Positions 27,143 to 35,673 of a DNA stretch of 64,000 nt are shown in pieces. The notes under the pieces are model-generated. The model made no database searches. It was given only the letters and a program-made list of their open reading frames with translations, and was not told where the DNA came from. The position numbers and the translations under genes are program-made. The stretch covers positions 868,001 to 932,000 of the forward strand of contig JBGAKR010000001.1 of the NCBI GenBank assembly GCA_044224315.1, in the 5' to 3' direction. Position 1 is the stretch's first letter, and each line of letters begins with the position of its first letter. This DNA comes from JAGXTF01 sp044224315. GTDB lineage: Bacteria; Bacteroidota; Bacteroidia; NS11-12g; UBA955.

Positions 27143-27191
27143 GTGCAATCCATGTGTCCATGCCCAAATTTGAAACTTTAATATCATAACC

Positions 27192-28613
27192 ATGAAAATC
27201 GAACAAATATATACCGGGTGCCTGGCCCATGGAGCTTACTGGATAGAAAGCAATGGGGAAGCGGCCATTATAGATCCACTGCGCGAAATAGGACCTTACA
27301 TAGAACGCGCCGAAAAAAACAATGCCAAAATAAAATACGTGTTGGAGACCCATTTTCATGCCGATTTTGTATCGGGTCATTTGGATTTGGCGCAAAAAAC
27401 CGGTGCCACCATTGTGTACGGGCCCACCGCCAAACCCTCATTTCAGGCACATATTGCCGAAGATGGAGAAATTCTGCAATTGGGCAATGTAAAATTAAAA
27501 GTGTTGCATACCCCCGGCCATACCATGGAGTCGAGCTGCTTTTTGCTGTTTGATGAAAACGGAAAAGAACAGGCCCTGTTTACCGGCGATACTTTATTCA
27601 TCGGCGATGTAGGACGCCCCGATTTGGCCCAGCATGTAATTGCCGAATTAACCCAGGAAAAATTAGCCAATTATTTATACGACAGTTTGCGCAATAAAAT
27701 TATGCCCCTGTCGGATGATCTCATTATATATCCCGGACATGGGGCTGGAAGTGCCTGTGGTAAAAACATGAGCAATGAAACCACCGATACTTTGGGGCAC
27801 CAAAAACGGACAAATTATGCCTTGCGTGCCGATATGGGAAGAGAAGAATTTGTGAAAGAATTATTAACCGGATTAACACCGCCTCCGGGCTATTTTCCGC
27901 AAAATGTTTTATTAAATATTAAAGGGTACGAAAGCATGGAACTGGTAATGAACCGTGGAATGAATCCGCTTTCTGCATCTGCATTTGAGGCCGCTGCCAA
28001 CGAAACAGATGCTTTAATAATTGATATCAGAAATGCCAATGATTATGCAAAAGGTTTTATTCCAAATTCCATCAATATTGGAGTAGATGGAAATTTTGCA
28101 ACCTGGGTAGGAACCATGGTGCCGGATGTAAAACAAACCATACTTTTGGTGGGAGATCCCACAAGAATGGAAGAGGCTGTAACCCGCATGTCGCGAGTAG
28201 GTTACGACAATTGTATTGGATACCTCGACGGTGGTTTTGAAAGTTGGTTGAAAGCCGGAAAAGAGACGGACCAGATTGAATGTATTTCGGCCGATAAACT
28301 TGCAGAAATTATGCAAAATGAAAGCGATTTTCAAATTTTGGATGTGCGCAAAAAAAGCGAATACGACAGCGAACATGTATTGAATATTGAAAATGCGCCC
28401 TTGGATTACATCAACGAAAGCATGCTGCAGGTGAAGAAGGACAGGCCCGTGTATATCCATTGCGCAGCTGGTTACCGCAGCATGATTTTTGTTTCAATCC
28501 TTCGGGCACGGGGCTATAAAAATCTGGTAAATGTAGATGGTGGATTTAAGGCCATGAAAGATTCGGGAAAATTTGCACTTACCGAATTTCAAAGGCAAAG
28601 CACCATGCTGTAA
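27192..28613 (+). CDS. MBL-fold hydrolase with two rhodanese domains, persulfide-dioxygenase-like
   Basis: 473 residues. The N-terminal metallo-beta-lactamase domain has THFHADFVSGHLDL (metal ligands), the second-site HTPGHTMESS, and TGDTLFIGDVGRPDL, the ETHE1/persulfide dioxygenase pattern. Two rhodanese domains follow. The first (about residues 270-360) has GDPTRMEE where the active cysteine should be and is probably inactive; the second (about 375-465) has the intact active loop HCAAGYRSM. The protein should handle glutathione or low-molecular-weight persulfide and sulfane sulfur in the cytoplasm. It stands alone; a palindrome upstream may be its operator. Confidence 0.92.
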   Translation: MKIEQIYTGCLAHGAYWIESNGEAAIIDPLREIGPYIERAEKNNAKIKYVLETHFHADFVSGHLDLAQKTGATIVYGPTAKPSFQAHIAEDGEILQLGNVKLKVLHTPGHTMESSCFLLFDENGKEQALFTGDTLFIGDVGRPDLAQHVIAELTQEKLANYLYDSLRNKIMPLSDDLIIYPGHGAGSACGKNMSNETTDTLGHQKRTNYALRADMGREEFVKELLTGLTPPPGYFPQNVLLNIKGYESMELVMNRGMNPLSASAFEAAANETDALIIDIRNANDYAKGFIPNSINIGVDGNFATWVGTMVPDVKQTILLVGDPTRMEEAVTRMSRVGYDNCIGYLDGGFESWLKAGKETDQIECISADKLAEIMQNESDFQILDVRKKSEYDSEHVLNIENAPLDYINESMLQVKKDRPVYIHCAAGYRSMIFVSILRARGYKNLVNVDGGFKAMKDSGKFALTEFQRQSTML

Positions 28614-28660
28614 TCTTTGAATGGAATTAAATTGCACTGCAAAAATTAATTTCGGTTTCC

Positions 28661-28668
28661 TACATTTG
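28661..28668 (+). promoter_or_regulatory. -7 element TACATTTG for the 28679 gene
   Basis: Exact TAnnTTTG match 10 bases before the ATG. Confidence 0.6.
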
Positions 28669-28678
28669 TAAAATAGAT

Positions 28679-28987
28679 ATGAAAAAGATTTTACTGATTT
28701 TGTTGCTCAGCAGCAGCATAGGAATTACAATTGCAGATACCATTACCCATAATTACCAGGATGTAAAGTCCGGTATTGACTCGGTAAACCAGAGGATGAA
28801 AGAAATGGATGCCCAGGCCGCCACGGTTCAAAAAGGGCTCGATTCCATGGATGAAAAATTAAAAGAGGCACAAGCCAAAATTGATGCTGCCAAAAACCGA
28901 CCCACCAATTATTGGATGCCTATAGTGGGTGGGGCCATACTGGGAATAGGCCTTGCCGTGTGGCTGCGCAGCCGCAAAAAGGGTTAA
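28679..28987 (+). CDS. small exported coiled-coil protein with C-terminal membrane anchor
   Basis: 102 residues. Signal-like N-terminus (MKKILLILLLSSSIGITIA), then a heptad-like charged helix (VNQRMKEMDAQAATVQKG to EAQAKIDAAKN), then a glycine-rich transmembrane helix (MPIVGGAILGIGLAVWL) and a basic end RSRKKG. No family recognised. It has its own promoter and lies just upstream of the E1 gene, which also has its own promoter. Confidence 0.7.
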   Translation: MKKILLILLLSSSIGITIADTITHNYQDVKSGIDSVNQRMKEMDAQAATVQKGLDSMDEKLKEAQAKIDAAKNRPTNYWMPIVGGAILGIGLAVWLRSRKKG

Positions 28988-29031
28988 GTCGCCCTGCGAT
29001 TGCCCTGTATCTCTAACTTGGTTTTCTGTAT

Positions 29032-29039
29032 TATCTTTG
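29032..29039 (+). promoter_or_regulatory. -7 element TATCTTTG for the E1 gene
   Basis: Exact TAnnTTTG match 4 bases before the ATG at 29044; predicts a leaderless mRNA. Confidence 0.65.
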
Positions 29040-29043
29040 CAAC

Positions 29044-31446
29044 ATGCAGGAAGCCACACCTACCGCTATCGACCGTGAAACCTTCATCAAAGAAGTGCTG
29101 AATGACTACCGCGTTGCTTTTGAAAGCCGCCAGGCCAGCTTAATTGGCCGAAAGGAAGTTTTAACCGGCAAGGCCAAGTTTGGCATTTTTGGAGATGGAA
29201 AAGAGGTGGCGCAGGTAGCCATGGCCCGGGTTTTTGAAAACGGCGATTGGCGCAGTGGTTATTACCGCGATCAAACATTTATGTTTGCCAAAGGCATGAG
29301 CAGCATTACCGAATTTTTTGCCCAGCTCTATGCCGACCCCTCTGTAGAACGCGAACCTGCCAGCGGCGGACGCAGTATGAATGGCCACTTTGCCACCCGA
29401 TTGCTGGATGAAAACGGCAATTGGTTGCCCCAAACTGACCGCCCAAATTGCAGCGCCGATATATCACCTACAGCGGGTCAAATGCCGCGCCTTTTAGGTT
29501 TGGCCGTAGCCTCTAAATTGTACCGCGAAAATCCGGATTTGCATGCATTTTCTGATTTCTCTATCCAAGGAAATGAAATTGCTTTTGGCACCATTGGAAA
29601 TGCAAGTACCAGTGAGGGTATTTTTTGGGAAACCATGAATGCCGCCTGCGTAATGCAAGTGCCCCTGCTGATGAGTGTATGGGACGATGGATACGGAATT
29701 TCGGTACCTGCACGTTACCAAACTACCAAAGAAAATATTTCGGAAATATTAAAAGGATTTAAATCCGATAAACACGGAAAAGGCATGGAAATCTTTACTG
29801 CCAAAGGCTGGGATTATGCCGAATTATGCCGCGTTTATAAACAGGCTGCCGATGTTTGCAGGCAAAATCACACCCCTGTTTTGGTACACGTTACCGAAGT
29901 TACCCAACCCCAGGGACACAGTACCAGCGGCAGTCACGAACGATACAAATCCAAAGAACGTTTGCAATGGGAAGCCGATTTTGATTGCATAAATAAAATG
30001 CGCGAATGGCTTTTGGAAAATAAAATTATTTCGGAAAAAGAGCTGGATCAACTTGAAAAATCGGCCATTGCCTCTGTAAAAGAAAATCAAAAAACGGCCT
30101 GGTTAAATTTCCAAAATACCATTAAATCTGAAGTAGATGGATTGTGCAATTTAATAAATAACCTGGCCAGCCATGGTTATAAAACTGCGCAATTGGCCGA
30201 GCTCAGTGCCAGCCTTTCCGCCCTTTCTGAACCCCTGCGCCGCGACCTTGGAAACGCACTGCACAAAGCACTTCGTCTTACCATTGGTATGGACGCAAAC
30301 AGCCGCCAACCTTTACTGGATTATTTCGATAAATTTAATGCATTAAATTACAACCGATACAGCAGCCATTTGCACAGTGAAAGTGAAAATAATGCATTGA
30401 ATGTGCCGGTAATTGCTCCGGTATTTACCGATGAAACTGCCGACGGATACATGGTAGTGCGCGCCTGCTTCGAAGCCAATATGGAACGCGATGCACGCAT
30501 TTTTGCATTTGGCGAAGATGTTGGAAAAATTGGCGATGTAAACCAGGGTTTTTCTGGCTTACAGGAAAAATTTGGCGAACTGCGCGTTACCGATAAAGGC
30601 ATACGCGAATGGAGTATAGTGGGCGAAGGTTTAGGCGCCGCCATGCGCGGATTGCGCCCCATTGCCGAAATTCAGTACCTCGATTATTTATTGTACGCTT
30701 TGGAACCCATGAGTGACGATATCGCCACTATGCAGTATCGCACCAAAGGCGGACAAAAAACCCCGATTATTATTCGCACCCGCGGCCACCGTTTGGAAGG
30801 CATTTGGCACAGTGGCAGTCCAATGGGAACCATTATCAATGCTGTGCGTGGCATGTATGTATGCGTGCCCCGCAATATGACCCAGGCAGCTGGGATGTAC
30901 AATACCCTCTTGCGCAGCGATGATCCGGCCCTGGTGATTGAGTGCTTAAATGGATACCGTTTAAAAGAAAAATTACCGCAAAATATTGGCGAATTTACCG
31001 TAGCCCTGGGCCAACCCGATATTCTGCGCTATGGCGAACACGCCACCCTGGTTACTTATGGAAGCTGCTGCCGCATTGCTGCCGAAGCAGCCGATATGCT
31101 GGCCGAACACGGCATTCGCGTAGAAATTATAGATGCACAAACCCTGCTGCCTTTTGATATTAATCACACCATTGCCGAAAGCCTGAAAGAAACCAACCGC
31201 CTGGTGGTGCTGGATGAGGATGTACCCGGTGGAGCCAGTGCATTTATTTTGCAGCAAATACTGGAAGAGCAAGGCGGTTACCGCTGGCTGGATAGCGCCC
31301 CGTTAACTATCACCGCAAAGGCCCACCGACCCGCTTATGGCAGCGATGGCGATTATTTCTCAAAACCCAGTGCCGATGAGGTATTTATGAAAATATACAA
31401 CCTCATGCACGAAGTAGATCCCGCGCAGTGGCCTAAGTTGGTGTGA
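29044..31446 (+). CDS. fused alpha/beta E1 component of a 2-oxoacid dehydrogenase complex
   Basis: 800 residues. Thiamine-diphosphate enzyme that decarboxylates a 2-oxoacid, probably branched-chain, and passes the acyl group to the E2 lipoyl domain. The N-terminal half is E1-alpha-like, with the ThDP segment GNASTSEGIFWETMN and VTEVTQPQGHSTSGSHERY. The C-terminal half (from about residue 465) is E1-beta-like, with FAFGEDVGKIGDVNQGF, GLGAAMRGLRPIAEIQ and VVLDEDVPGGASAF. Such fusions are common in Bacteroidota. No E2 or E3 gene is nearby; pyruvate as substrate cannot be excluded. Confidence 0.93.
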   Translation: MQEATPTAIDRETFIKEVLNDYRVAFESRQASLIGRKEVLTGKAKFGIFGDGKEVAQVAMARVFENGDWRSGYYRDQTFMFAKGMSSITEFFAQLYADPSVEREPASGGRSMNGHFATRLLDENGNWLPQTDRPNCSADISPTAGQMPRLLGLAVASKLYRENPDLHAFSDFSIQGNEIAFGTIGNASTSEGIFWETMNAACVMQVPLLMSVWDDGYGISVPARYQTTKENISEILKGFKSDKHGKGMEIFTAKGWDYAELCRVYKQAADVCRQNHTPVLVHVTEVTQPQGHSTSGSHERYKSKERLQWEADFDCINKMREWLLENKIISEKELDQLEKSAIASVKENQKTAWLNFQNTIKSEVDGLCNLINNLASHGYKTAQLAELSASLSALSEPLRRDLGNALHKALRLTIGMDANSRQPLLDYFDKFNALNYNRYSSHLHSESENNALNVPVIAPVFTDETADGYMVVRACFEANMERDARIFAFGEDVGKIGDVNQGFSGLQEKFGELRVTDKGIREWSIVGEGLGAAMRGLRPIAEIQYLDYLLYALEPMSDDIATMQYRTKGGQKTPIIIRTRGHRLEGIWHSGSPMGTIINAVRGMYVCVPRNMTQAAGMYNTLLRSDDPALVIECLNGYRLKEKLPQNIGEFTVALGQPDILRYGEHATLVTYGSCCRIAAEAADMLAEHGIRVEIIDAQTLLPFDINHTIAESLKETNRLVVLDEDVPGGASAFILQQILEEQGGYRWLDSAPLTITAKAHRPAYGSDGDYFSKPSADEVFMKIYNLMHEVDPAQWPKLV

Positions 31447-31487
31447 AGATATTCAATCAAATTCCAATATAGATTTCCGGCTTTAGA

Positions 31488-31970
31488 TTATATTTTTTTT
31501 AAAACAGCTATTCCAAACTCTTCTATTTTTTTTAGAATTTCTTCTAATTCAATTTGAGTGAATCTGGTTTGAAAAGCCACCTGCTTTCCTTCTTTAAGGT
31601 CAAAAACCAAAGCATTCCCATTGTTTCTAAAGGTAACAGTTCTGTATAACTCTACTGCATCCCCTAGCAATGTGCCGTTATGTTTATAAATGGATACCTG
31701 TTTTATTGACGACATTTCAAGTGTGAAAACTGATTTATTGAGCCCAAAAAATTGGTTTTCTATAAATTTTAACTCAAGAAAATCAAGCTCGATTTTTTGG
31801 GTTTTTAAGCTGGAATAAAGTACAATTAAAATTGCAATTAAGATAGACACTCCTTGAGGGTTTTTGTTGATATTTAAAAGTAAAAATCCAATACAACCAA
31901 TTAAGAATAGCTTAATAATTGTGTTTTTCAAAACCATCGAACCCGGTTTAAATTTATATTCTCCTTCCAT
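31488..31970 (-). CDS. membrane protein with PH-like cytoplasmic domain, unknown
   Basis: 160 residues. Two close transmembrane helices (IIKLFLIGCIGFLLLNI and GVSILIAILIVLYSSL) are followed by a beta-rich domain of about 100 residues ending in a helix (ELEEILKKIEEFG). This order resembles bacterial PH-domain (YdbS/bPH-like) membrane proteins, but I cannot assign a family firmly. Preceded by lipoprotein and VWA genes on the same strand without an obvious shared operon (about 58 bases apart). Confidence 0.65.
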   Translation of the reverse strand: MEGEYKFKPGSMVLKNTIIKLFLIGCIGFLLLNINKNPQGVSILIAILIVLYSSLKTQKIELDFLELKFIENQFFGLNKSVFTLEMSSIKQVSIYKHNGTLLGDAVELYRTVTFRNNGNALVFDLKEGKQVAFQTRFTQIELEEILKKIEEFGIAVLKKI

Positions 31971-32027
31971 TTATTATTATTTATTTTGTGTTTAAATCTC
32001 AAATAAAAAAATACAATCCCTGCTTTT

Positions 32028-32528
32028 TCACACTCCGTAAGCAGCCCACATAAATATCAAAATTACGGCCAATAAAAAAATTACCAATCCCCAACTCCAA
32101 CCTGCCGATAAACCCAGCACTTTTCTAAACAATAAAAATAATAATAATAAAACGGCAATCAAAGCTACTCCTCCGCCTCCACTGCTGCTCTGTGTTTTAT
32201 TCGGCGCGGATTTCAGGTGCTTCACGGCCTTAGCAGTTTCTGCTATTTTCTCTTTAAACGTTAATTTTTTATAGGCCTGGTATTGTTTTAAAATGCTTTT
32301 TCCAAATGGTACTTTTCGGGTCTCTGCAATACCCTTATTGGTTTCTACAATTACATTGCCGGCATAGGTTTCGGATGGAATCTTAATTGAAGAATCCATT
32401 TTGGGTTGGGCAGCAATTTCAGTAGCAGGTGCAAAACGGCCACCAAAAGAGGTTTGGGCATGCTTATGCGAACCACAACCCCAAAGCAAAATGGCAACGA
32501 TCAGGGATAAATGCAGTTTTATTTTCAT
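32028..32528 (-). CDS. lipoprotein with C-terminal membrane helices, unknown
   Basis: 166 residues. A lipobox is visible at the N-terminus (IVAILLWGCGS, cysteine about residue 18), so it should be lipidated after export. A polar linker follows, with a serine/glycine stretch SSSGGGG, then two hydrophobic segments (VALIAVLLLLFLLFRKV and WGLVIFLLAVILIFMWAA). It lies 30 bases downstream of the VWA gene and is probably co-transcribed. No family recognised. Confidence 0.7.
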   Translation of the reverse strand: MKIKLHLSLIVAILLWGCGSHKHAQTSFGGRFAPATEIAAQPKMDSSIKIPSETYAGNVIVETNKGIAETRKVPFGKSILKQYQAYKKLTFKEKIAETAKAVKHLKSAPNKTQSSSGGGGVALIAVLLLLFLLFRKVLGLSAGWSWGLVIFLLAVILIFMWAAYGV

Positions 32529-32558
32529 GGCTATAACTGCAAGTATACTAAATATTTT

Positions 32559-34841
32559 CTATTGTTTTCGCTGGGCATTGTGTTTCTTTTTGGCCAGATT
32601 TTTAAATGCCTCCAGGTACAAATCCACTTCTTTCAAAATGACTGTAATATCGGCATCGGTATTTTTGGGATACAGCTCGCGCGCCCGTTTTTCGGCATCC
32701 TCTATGGCCTTCTGCGCCTCGGCATCCTTTCCCGCTTTGTGTAAAAAAGCCATGTTGAAAATCGCATCATTTAAAAAGGCTATGGTATATAATTTTTTAA
32801 ACTCTGCATCGGTATTAAATTCACTGGTACTGGCATCGTTGCTCCATTCCAACTTCATCTTAAACTCCGTACTGGCAGGCTTTCCGGTTTCCGCATCTAT
32901 ATACTTTATCACCACTTTTACCGGGTCTTTTTCCAAACTTGCATCAGGTTTATCCAATAAAAATTTAAGCATGGCTACATAATTGGTGCCAGCATATAAA
33001 TCGGGCAATTGAATGGTGATTTTTTTATCAGCCCCCACCTTGGGAATATAGCCATACAAATGGTCGAATTTCATTTTGGGATTATAGGTTACTTCCATAC
33101 TAACCCCACTGGCCACGGGTTGAAATACACCGGTGATTTCGCGCACAAAAACACTGTCCCAACTGCCAGGTGAATTCACATAAAATAAATTTCCATTGCC
33201 ATGTGTGCTTAAACTTTTTAATAAATTATAATTAAAACTGGTTCCAATTCCAATGGTATGGCATAATATTTTAGCGTTAAATGGATTTTGCGCATTTTCC
33301 AGCACCGAACTTTCGTTTGAGTCCCATCCATCGGTCATAAGTACCACCAGATTTAATCCGCCGGGAATATATTTTCCATTTACAAATGCATAAGCTTTTT
33401 CCATAGATTCCAGCATACTGGTACCACCCCCTGCGCTGATTTCATTGATGCGGGCCGCAATGTTTTTTGCCGCTACACCTACCCTTACCGGCTCTTGCAC
33501 TACTTGCATTTTATCGTCATAGGCAATAACCGAAACTATGGCGTCGGCGGGCAATCTTGCCAAACATTTTGCCATGGATTGTTTTAATTTCTCGATATTG
33601 CTTTCACTTTCCATAGACCCGCTTTTATCTAATACAAATGCGATATTGATTTTCGGAACCGCTTTGGGCGCCTGGCCGTTTACCCCTATTTTTAATACCG
33701 TTTCACGGCTATTGGCATTTATTTTTCCGCTGGAAGAAATAAATAAATCTACCCTTTTTTGTGCGGGTGGGAGTGGTTTAATTTTATAACTGGTATAATC
33801 TTTCAGAATTAAATTATCAGGGGTGGGAATAAATTCTTCGGGGTGCTCTAACCTTGGATCTGGCCTGTAATTGATAGATTTACTGCCATGTGATACCCCA
33901 AATGCCTGGGTAACATCTACTACATCAATATTGTATTCATAATCCATGTGAATCATGTATTTATATTTTTGCAAAATCATAAATTTCGCAATGCCGTTTT
34001 CATCGGTTACGGCTTTAAATACATACTTGCTGTTTAATTGGGCCAGCATCACCGTTTCGTTTGGCGCAGGTTCGCCCCCACGCAAGGCGGTTAATTCAAA
34101 ATAATGGTACCCGCTAGGTGGCATTTTCTGCCCTTTTAAATCCTGGGTAATGGTATCGCGTACATTTATTTCCGTAAAATTAATGGGCTCATAACCTGCA
34201 GTTACAGTCATGATATATCCCGGTGAATTGCGTATATCGGCATGTTCGAGGTTTAATATATTGGCAATATCAACATCATAGTTTGCACCTGGCAAAACAG
34301 TAAAAAATACTTTGCCTGCCTGATTTGTGGTGCCTGTTTGAAGGGTTTTGTTTGCCACACAGGCGATGGAAACTGGCACCCCCACCTGTGGTTTGTTTTT
34401 ACGCGAGAGTACCTCCACCACCAAAATCGATTTGCCGGATTCAGGCATTGTGGCATTACTCAGGGAAGTTACCGATTTAGTGAAACCCTGTCGCGTATAA
34501 ATTTGTTTGGCCAAACGGGCTGCTGTTTGTGGATCGTAGGTTTCGGTAATATTGCGGCTGCCTTCACCTTCTTCCAGCGCTTCTATCAGTTTTTTGGTTG
34601 GAAACCCATTGATAACCAAATGCCATTCTTTACCACGGTCGATTTTTGTTGCAGCTTTGCCCATGGTATTGGTAACTAGGTCTATATAATCGCTGCCGCT
34701 GGTTTCCTTCAGCCTTATTTTAGCTCCACTTATAGCATGGCCCTGGTTATCGAGCACTGTAATGCCCAGGTGCAAAATGCCTTGTGCGTTCAGGCAATAG
34801 AAGTTTAGCATCCCAATAAGGACGAATAGTATCTTTTTCAT
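32559..34841 (-). CDS. secreted von Willebrand factor A domain protein
   Basis: 760 residues. Signal peptide MKKILFVLIGMLNFYCLNAQ. The N-terminal 330 residues contain several carboxypeptidase-regulatory/Ig-like beta segments (GHAISGAKIRLKE, NKPQVGVPVSIACV, GEPAPNETVMLAQ). The VWA domain starts near residue 398 with an intact MIDAS motif in FVLDKSGSMESES, plus VVLMTDGWDSNES later, so it should bind a divalent metal. The C-terminal region is helical and lysine-rich. It may act in envelope adhesion or complex assembly; I know no specific partner. The lipoprotein gene at 32028 follows. Confidence 0.88.
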   Translation of the reverse strand: MKKILFVLIGMLNFYCLNAQGILHLGITVLDNQGHAISGAKIRLKETSGSDYIDLVTNTMGKAATKIDRGKEWHLVINGFPTKKLIEALEEGEGSRNITETYDPQTAARLAKQIYTRQGFTKSVTSLSNATMPESGKSILVVEVLSRKNKPQVGVPVSIACVANKTLQTGTTNQAGKVFFTVLPGANYDVDIANILNLEHADIRNSPGYIMTVTAGYEPINFTEINVRDTITQDLKGQKMPPSGYHYFELTALRGGEPAPNETVMLAQLNSKYVFKAVTDENGIAKFMILQKYKYMIHMDYEYNIDVVDVTQAFGVSHGSKSINYRPDPRLEHPEEFIPTPDNLILKDYTSYKIKPLPPAQKRVDLFISSSGKINANSRETVLKIGVNGQAPKAVPKINIAFVLDKSGSMESESNIEKLKQSMAKCLARLPADAIVSVIAYDDKMQVVQEPVRVGVAAKNIAARINEISAGGGTSMLESMEKAYAFVNGKYIPGGLNLVVLMTDGWDSNESSVLENAQNPFNAKILCHTIGIGTSFNYNLLKSLSTHGNGNLFYVNSPGSWDSVFVREITGVFQPVASGVSMEVTYNPKMKFDHLYGYIPKVGADKKITIQLPDLYAGTNYVAMLKFLLDKPDASLEKDPVKVVIKYIDAETGKPASTEFKMKLEWSNDASTSEFNTDAEFKKLYTIAFLNDAIFNMAFLHKAGKDAEAQKAIEDAEKRARELYPKNTDADITVILKEVDLYLEAFKNLAKKKHNAQRKQ

Positions 34842-35043
34842 AAATGATTTTGGCTTGTTCTTATAACTCCATACGCCTGAAAATATTTTACAGTATATCC
34901 ATTCTCAAGGAGGAAAGTAAACGGACAGAATCTATAAAAGTATCGGATAATCGGACATATACATAGGGTTTGGGGGGTATCGGAACAATTTTTGTTACTA
35001 ATTTCGAAAAATTACCCAACCTTTTCTATTTGGCCCACGTTAA
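34842..35043. other. intergenic region between divergent VWA and sigma factor genes
   Basis: About 200 bases with no gene. It holds the short repeat TATCGGA at about 34940 and again near 34978, and an alternative TAATTTCG element at 34999-35006. Confidence 0.5.
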
Positions 35044-35051
35044 TACCTTCG
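35044..35051 (+). promoter_or_regulatory. -7 element TACCTTCG for the sigma/anti-sigma operon
   Basis: Matches TAnnTTYG, 19 bases before the GTG at 35071. Autoregulation by the ECF factor would need a different element; none was identified. Confidence 0.45.
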
Positions 35052-35070
35052 AACGCACCCCAAAACTACC

Positions 35071-35673
35071 GTGAACGTGCTATCACCCGCCATACCACTC
35101 AGCCATACAGCTGAAAACCCCACAACCACAGGACTGAATCCGGAAACAGAACTGTTGTTGAAAGGTTGCCTGAACCAAGACCGCGCGGCACAGGAACAGC
35201 TTTATAAAAAGTATTTTGGTAAAATGATGGCCACCTGCATGAGGTACCTGGGAAATCGCGACGAAGCCATGGAAGTATTGAACCTGGGATTTTTAAAGGT
35301 TTACCAAAACCTCGACAAATACGACAGATCCGGTGCTTTTGATGGCTGGGTGTACCGCATCATCCGCAACAGTATTATCGACCACATCCGCAGTAAGGTA
35401 AAATACCAGAACATGGAGGGCGGCAGTACCGAAGACCTGGAAATAACGGTGCACGAGTCGGTTACGGCAAATCTTTATGCCAAAGACCTGATGCAAATGC
35501 TCAATATCTTGCCTGAAACAACCCGGCTGGTATTTAACATGTTTGCCCTGGAAGGTTTTAAACACGAAGAAATTGCCCAGATTCTCAAAATCTCTGCAGG
35601 TACCAGCAAGTGGCACGTTTCGGAAGCCAGGCGCGTTTTAAAAAATGCAATCGAAAAACAAGGAGCCCAATGA
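35071..35673 (+). CDS. ECF-type RNA polymerase sigma factor
   Basis: 200 residues, GTG start at 35071. Region 2 is seen as LYKKYFGKMMATCMRYLGN...YRIIRNSIIDHIRSK (about residues 45-115, quoted in parts), with the DAFL-like segment AMEVLNLGFLKVYQNL. Region 4 shows LPETTRLVFNMFALEGFKHEEIAQIL and STSKWHV-like HTH (GTSKWHVSEARRVL). The first 25 residues are a poorly conserved extension, so a later start is possible but no good codon exists. Its stop is within ATGA of the next gene, which encodes its probable anti-sigma factor. Confidence 0.92.
   Translation: MNVLSPAIPLSHTAENPTTTGLNPETELLLKGCLNQDRAAQEQLYKKYFGKMMATCMRYLGNRDEAMEVLNLGFLKVYQNLDKYDRSGAFDGWVYRIIRNSIIDHIRSKVKYQNMEGGSTEDLEITVHESVTANLYAKDLMQMLNILPETTRLVFNMFALEGFKHEEIAQILKISAGTSKWHVSEARRVLKNAIEKQGAQ

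Noticed and set aside
26938..27191. FMN riboswitch upstream of ribBA
   Set aside because: The conserved RFN-element blocks and stems could not be found in the upstream bases.
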